Assembly (NCBI RefSeq): GCF_000143885.2
Contig: NC_018581.1
Location: 5,084,001 to 5,148,000, forward strand
DNA from: Gordonia sp. KTR9
GTDB lineage: Bacteria; Actinomycetota; Actinomycetes; Mycobacteriales; Mycobacteriaceae
Length of the DNA: 64,000 nt
Direction: 5' to 3'
Program-made: the position numbers and the translations under genes
Notes under the pieces: generated by a model
What the model saw: the letters and a program-made list of their open reading frames with translations, nothing else
What the model was told of the DNA's origin: nothing
The model's database searches: none
Shown: positions 60,178-64,000 of the stretch, one piece after another
How positions within the stretch are numbered: the first letter of the stretch is position 1
Layout: each line of letters opens with the position of its first letter

Positions 60178-61508
60178 AGGACGGCGGGGTCGACCAGCTT
60201 CGGGTGCGCGTCGTCGACGAGGGGGTTCTCGATCTCGTCGCGCCACATGCGCGCGGCGACGTAGAAGGCCCACGCGATCGGCACCGGTAACAACCCGGCC
60301 AGCACGAACGTGGCGGTCAGTCCGATGGCCGAGGAGATGGGGGCGGCGATCGCCATCGACACCGGCATCAGCGCGACCGACACGAAGAAGTCGAGGCTGG
60401 CGATGCGACCCAGCAGCGCGGGCGGGACCCGACGCTGTAACAGCGTCCCCCACAGGACCATCGGGCCGTCGAACAAGATGCCCATGGTCACCCCGGCGGC
60501 GATGAACATCCAGGTCGAATCGGCGAGACCCATCAACACCAGCGGCAGGCTCGAGAACGCCCACAGCGAGAACATGACGGTCAGGTACCGGCGCGGCATC
60601 GGGATCGAGGCGAAGACCAACGAGGCCGCGGCCGCACCGAGCCCGAACCCGGCCAGAACCCAGGCGTGCTGGGTCGCGCCTCCGTCGATACGCTCGCGCA
60701 GCGCGAACGGGACGAGGACCTCGATCGGACCGAGCGTCGCCAGCACCAGCACGCACGCGAAGAGCAGCGTCCCCCACAGCCACGGGGTCCGCGCCATGTA
60801 GACGAATCCCTCGGCCAGGTCGGTGACGATCCGGCGGACGCCGGCGCCCTCGACCGCCACTTCCGACTGGTCCTGCGCCGCCTCTCCGAAGCGCCGTGCG
60901 GTGACCGGCGACATCGCGAGATAACAAGCACCGGAGGCGATCGCCGCGATCGCCGCCATCAGCACCGCGGGTCCCGGCGCCCAGGCACCGATGACGGCAC
61001 CGGCGACCATCGGGCCGACCGCCTGGAAGACGACGGGACGGAAGAATCCCTCGATCCCGTTGGCCGCCTGCAGTTCCGAAGGCGCGACGATGCCGGGCAG
61101 GAGCGCCGAGTAGGCGGGGTAGTACATCCCGGTGGTGATACCGCCCAGCAGCGACGCCAGCACCACATGCCAGAGTTGCAGCACACCCGTGATCGACGCC
61201 AGACCGATCGCACCGAATGCGACCATCTTCGCGACCTCGAGCCCGATCATTATGTGGCGCTGCGAGATACGGTCGGCAAGCACACCGCCGGCCAGTGTGG
61301 AGAACAGCATCCCCACCGCGGCCACGCCGGTGGCCAGCGACACCTGGCCCGGGCCGCCACCGAGCGCGATGACCTGCCAGATCACCGCGATCGTCCACAC
61401 ACCGTCGGCGAACATCGCGAGGATCAGTCCGGACGCGAGCAGCCGGTACTGCCGGCGCGCGAACGGCAACAGCGCGCGGGGCAGACGGGAGTCGACGGCG
61501 GATGTCAC
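60174..61508 (-). CDS. MFS exporter, 12-TM (MFS_3/EntS-like)
   Basis: Major facilitator of 444 residues with twelve helices. The loop after TM2 is GGVLADRISQRHIM. It groups with EntS/multidrug-type MFS_3 proteins that export siderophores, macrolides or drugs. No siderophore or resistance genes adjoin it, so the substrate is unknown. It has its own promoter region of about 70 bases before ku, and ends in the shared terminator. Confidence 0.88.
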   Translation of the reverse strand: MTSAVDSRLPRALLPFARRQYRLLASGLILAMFADGVWTIAVIWQVIALGGGPGQVSLATGVAAVGMLFSTLAGGVLADRISQRHIMIGLEVAKMVAFGAIGLASITGVLQLWHVVLASLLGGITTGMYYPAYSALLPGIVAPSELQAANGIEGFFRPVVFQAVGPMVAGAVIGAWAPGPAVLMAAIAAIASGACYLAMSPVTARRFGEAAQDQSEVAVEGAGVRRIVTDLAEGFVYMARTPWLWGTLLFACVLVLATLGPIEVLVPFALRERIDGGATQHAWVLAGFGLGAAAASLVFASIPMPRRYLTVMFSLWAFSSLPLVLMGLADSTWMFIAAGVTMGILFDGPMVLWGTLLQRRVPPALLGRIASLDFFVSVALMPVSMAIAAPISSAIGLTATFVLAGLLPVPIAWAFYVAARMWRDEIENPLVDDAHPKLVDPAVL

Positions 61509-61581
61509 CCTTCGAGCTTGCCCGAACCGCCGGGCGGAGTGCCAGCCGATTTTCGCAAACGCCGGTTCTCCGGTGGTGCGG

Positions 61582-62589
61582 TCAGCTCGCCTTCCGCGAG
61601 GACTTCTTGGCCGGGGACTTCTTGGCCGTCGTCTTGCCTGCCGAACCGCCCGAGGACGTCTTCTTCGCGGTCGACTTGGCGGCCGCCTTCTTGGCCGGGG
61701 CCTTCTTCGCGGCGGTCTTCGCCGCAGCCTTCTTGGCCGGCGCCTTCTCGGCCCCGGTGCCCTCCGTGCCGGTGTCCTTCGAGTCGGCGTCCTTCGAGTC
61801 GGAGTCCGAACCCCCGCGGTCCTTCACCGAGGCACGCAGTGCGGCGAGGAGATCGGCGACGTCGGAGTCGTCGGTGTCCTTGTCCTCGTCGTCGGATTCG
61901 GGGAACGCCTCGCCCCCCTCGGACTTCGCCTCGATGAGCTTGGTCAACTCGTTCTGATAGGTGTCCTCGAACTCCGAGGGGTCGTAGTCCGACGCCATCG
62001 ACTCGATCAGGGACGCCGCCATCTGGAGTTCCTGATCGCGGATCTCGGTGTCGTCGTCGAGGAAGCCGAAGTCGGGTTTACGGACCTCGTCGGGCCACAA
62101 CAGGGTTTGGAGCGTCATCACGCCGTCGACGACACGCAGCGCGGCCACGCGGGTGCGGTTGCGCAGGGTGAACGTGGCGATAGCCAGCCGGTCCGTCTCC
62201 TCCAGCGCTTTCGCCAGCAGGACGTAGGCCTTCGGCGACTTCGACGACGGCTCGAGATAGTAGGGCTTGTCGAAGTAGATCGGGTCCACCTGCTCGGCGG
62301 GCACGAACTCCAGGATCGAGATCTCGGGGCTCTTCTGCACCGGCAGCGACGCGAGGTCTTCCTTGGTGAGGATCACCGTCTCGCCGGACTCGGCTTCGTA
62401 GGCGTTGGCGATGTCGCCGTAGTCGACCTCGCTGTCGGTGCCCTCGCGCACGCGGCGATAGCGGATGCGGGTGCCGTCCGACGAGTCGACCTGGTAGGAC
62501 TTGCGGTCGTGGCTCTCGGTCGCCGAATAGACCTTGACCGGCACATTGACCAGACCAAAGCTGAGGTCGCCCTTCCAGATCGAGCGCAT
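61582..62589 (-). CDS. ku: non-homologous end-joining protein Ku
   Basis: DNA end-binding protein of 335 residues forming a homodimeric ring that recruits LigD. The start MRSIWKGDLSFGLVNVPVKV is near-invariant in bacterial Ku; the ring domain fills residues 1-255. The last 80 residues are an acidic linker, then an Ala-Pro-Lys tail (AKKA/PAKKA repeats) that threads Ku along DNA. ATG 62589 is the family start; an ATG three codons upstream is possible. No ligD is in the window. Confidence 0.93.
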   Translation of the reverse strand: MRSIWKGDLSFGLVNVPVKVYSATESHDRKSYQVDSSDGTRIRYRRVREGTDSEVDYGDIANAYEAESGETVILTKEDLASLPVQKSPEISILEFVPAEQVDPIYFDKPYYLEPSSKSPKAYVLLAKALEETDRLAIATFTLRNRTRVAALRVVDGVMTLQTLLWPDEVRKPDFGFLDDDTEIRDQELQMAASLIESMASDYDPSEFEDTYQNELTKLIEAKSEGGEAFPESDDEDKDTDDSDVADLLAALRASVKDRGGSDSDSKDADSKDTGTEGTGAEKAPAKKAAAKTAAKKAPAKKAAAKSTAKKTSSGGSAGKTTAKKSPAKKSSRKAS

Positions 62590-62781
62590 GGATGCCATTC
62601 TGCCAGGACTTGGCCTCCGATGGCGGTAGGGAACGGCAATCCGGTGGGTGAGCACCGCTCCGGAGTGGATTTCCGGGTGTAGGCTTGGCGATACACCGGA
62701 TCTCATATCTGGCGGCATTCTGCCAGCGCCCCGGTGCCGTATGGCCGCTCGACGTTGGCGGTCAGGCAGGGCGGTCGCCCA

Positions 62782-63207
62782 ATGATCACCACCTCGCGAA
62801 TTCTCGACACCGCCCCACGCAGCCGTCTGTACGGACACACCGGGGACTATCACCGCGCGCGTCCCGGGCATTCTCACCATCCGGACATCGTCGTCTCCGG
62901 TATCCAGGAGGAGGATTCTCGGCGTGTACCCGGTGACACGCTGGCCGAATGGGACGTCTGGTTCGCCCCCGCCACCGCCGCGACCCCGGGACGACCCGTC
63001 GGTGATGTGCTCGCCCGGCGCAACGTGAGACGCTCCCGCCATTCACGCACAGCGACTGTCGACGACGACTCCCACCCGGTCATCCTCTTGGCGACCGACG
63101 TCCACCGGTCGTTCGCCGAAGAGATCTGGCAGCGCGTGATCCTGGCGGCAGAACGCGGCGGGACTCTCTCGGATGTGCTGATCGAAGCGGACTCGGCACG
63201 CCGATGA
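62782..63207 (+). CDS. unknown protein, first of a three-gene operon
   Basis: Protein of 141 residues with no family that I recognise. The middle is charged and the end reads ILLATDVHRSFAEEIWQRV. Start ATG 62782 is tentative; the gap to ku holds no other gene. Its stop overlaps the next start (ATGA 63204-63207), so it belongs to the operon with the two genes below. Confidence 0.6.
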   Translation: MITTSRILDTAPRSRLYGHTGDYHRARPGHSHHPDIVVSGIQEEDSRRVPGDTLAEWDVWFAPATAATPGRPVGDVLARRNVRRSRHSRTATVDDDSHPVILLATDVHRSFAEEIWQRVILAAERGGTLSDVLIEADSARR

Positions 63208-63470
63208 CGACACGAACCGATCTCCCGCCCATCACCCGCAAGCTCAACTCCCAGCTCCTCGGCCTCGCCGCCGGCAGCTCGCTCGACCCCGAGACCGCGG
63301 CTGTGATCAAGGACCTCGGCGCCCACATACTCAGCGCCGTGGCGGAATTGGAGAACGACCTCATCATCGCCAAGGCCGCAACTTCCTCCCCCTCCCCCGC
63401 CGCCCCCTCCGCCTCTGCGCTCCCGGCGAATGGCCGGAACGGACATCAACCCCAGGAAAGCACCTCATGA
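63204..63470 (+). CDS. unknown small protein, second of the operon
   Basis: Protein of 88 residues: a helical half (ITRKLNSQLLGLAAG, then an Ala-rich ending) and a low-complexity Ala/Ser/Pro tail. No recognised domain. ATGA overlaps on both sides tie it to its neighbours. Confidence 0.6.
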   Translation: MTTRTDLPPITRKLNSQLLGLAAGSSLDPETAAVIKDLGAHILSAVAELENDLIIAKAATSSPSPAAPSASALPANGRNGHQPQESTS

Positions 63471-63880
63471 CTCCAGATGCCTCACCCTCGTCACGGATAC
63501 AGTTCAAACCCGCCGGATCAGACCGCGGCTCGGTCGACGGAGCGTGGTGGCCCCACACCCGAGACCTCGCCGACGAGACGCGCGCAATCGCACCCGCGAT
63601 CGAAGAACACCTGAAGCGACTCGAACGCGTCGGCTACGCCGTCCGCGATTGGGAATCCTCCGACACCACCAAGATCGCGATCGACGGAAAACGGATCAGT
63701 CTGGAAGGGTTCACGGTCTGGACACCGGCAACCGTCAGATTCACGGGCGCCGCGAATACGCTCACACTCGCGGTGATCCCCCCGGACACCGATGCACGGA
63801 CCGCGCGCGAGATCATGACGCGAGCCACCGACAAGCACAGCACCGGAAGCGCTTCGACGCTCCTCAACCCGCCGACATAG
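63467..63880 (+). CDS. DUF5994-like protein
   Basis: Protein of 137 residues. The segment DGAWWPHTRDLADE is characteristic of the DUF5994 family, found only in actinobacteria. The last part is RIRFTGAANTL-like beta structure. The function of the family is unknown. Its start overlaps the preceding stop by 4 bases, so the three genes from 62782 form one transcription unit. Confidence 0.7.
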   Translation: MTPDASPSSRIQFKPAGSDRGSVDGAWWPHTRDLADETRAIAPAIEEHLKRLERVGYAVRDWESSDTTKIAIDGKRISLEGFTVWTPATVRFTGAANTLTLAVIPPDTDARTAREIMTRATDKHSTGSASTLLNPPT

Positions 63881-63960
63881 TCGGCGGGTCCGCCGGCGCC
63901 GCTTGTGGCGAGACAGCTGAATCCGCCGGCCGGTGACCCATCCAGCCGACATTGTGGACA

Positions 63961-64000
63961 ATGGGGGACATGGCAGGCGGCGAGATTCTGGAGGTCGACG
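63961..64000 (+). CDS. start of an unidentified gene (cut by window end)
   Basis: ATG at 63961, or ATG 63970 in the same frame, opens a frame still open at the end (MGDMAGGEILEVD). The 13 residues are too few to name it. It lies 80 bases after the DUF5994-like gene. Confidence 0.35.
   Translation, partial: MGDMAGGEILEVD

Noticed and set aside
61582..61830. Lysine/alanine repeats at the end of ku
   Set aside because: Normal low-complexity tail of actinobacterial Ku, not a separate repeat element.
1..64000. CRISPR arrays, tRNA or rRNA genes, complete insertion sequences, prophage
   Set aside because: Looked for on both strands; no regularly spaced repeats, no cloverleaf with an intact T arm that I could identify, and no transposase, integrase or phage gene recognised.

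Overview
The window is high-GC actinobacterial chromosome, most likely Gordonia or a close relative in the Mycobacteriales. The basis is the codon usage, a SigG-type ECF sigma factor, a bacterial Ku with a lysine-rich tail, a CysR-like ROK regulator, acyl-CoA and TetR-rich lipid catabolism, leaderless -10/ATG arrangements, and a split carotenoid gene set containing cruF and cruG. The genus is an inference; no rRNA or tRNA gene is present to fix it.

Layout. 1-8.0 kb: a catabolic cluster (two SDRs, a frameshifted acyl-CoA ligase, an EthD protein, an MBL hydrolase, two MDR oxidoreductases and an opposing FAD dehydrogenase). 8.1-10.3 kb: a broken 14-TM exporter and a class III adenylate cyclase. 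10.3-13.4 kb: a molybdate import operon whose first gene is an HTH-Mop regulator. 13.4-15.6 kb: a DrrAB-type exporter behind a MerR/SoxR-type promoter with a 19-bp spacer. 15.6-17.2 kb: a ROK regulator resembling CysR, preceded by a Cys-Cys-Cys leader peptide and mutually exclusive hairpins, which I read as a cysteine attenuator. 17.4-19.7 kb: sigG-like sigma factor, VOC protein, histidine phosphatase-fold protein. 19.8-27.1 kb: acyl-CoA dehydrogenase/phosphotransferase/SDR genes with two TetR regulators, an MpaB-like oxygenase, an FMN hydroxyacid oxidase and a small membrane protein. 27.1-32.5 kb: first carotenoid operon (crtE, crtA-like, cruF, cruG, crtI/crtD-like). 32.6-39.3 kb: an accessory block with an arsenic operon (arsR, acr3, arsC, arsC, truncated arsC), nhaA, a K+ channel and a hydrolase. 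39.5-45.4 kb: an ABC uptake operon ending in an FAD monooxygenase, with a divergent TetR. 45.5-47.0 kb: a decayed patch, with a beheaded SDR fused head-to-head to a multiply frameshifted TetR, followed by a fragment of a crtI 3' end. 47.0-51.4 kb: a TetR/SDR/MFS/thioredoxin-reductase-like cassette. 51.7-54.9 kb: second carotenoid operon (idi, crtB, crtI). 55.0-60.1 kb: a CDP-alcohol phosphotransferase, a BrkB-like protein, lysE, and lysG separated from lysE by a tetR/membrane-protein pair. 60.2-64 kb: an MFS exporter, ku, a three-gene operon of unknown function ending in a DUF5994-like protein, and the start of one more gene.

How the genes work together. The two carotenoid operons are complementary: idi and crtE supply the C20 precursor, crtB and crtI make lycopene, and crtA-like, cruF, cruG and the second desaturase would decorate an acyclic end. 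No lycopene cyclase is visible here. The arsenic genes form a sense/reduce/export unit. Regulation is unusually legible: several TetR genes face palindromes or direct repeats, and three control regions (cysR leader, DrrAB promoter, divergent tetR at 58 kb) have readable architecture. The window also carries six inferred single-base indels in otherwise intact genes. Some may be sequencing errors, but the internal deletion in the exporter at 8.7 kb and the SDR/TetR fusion at 46.2 kb cannot be explained that way.
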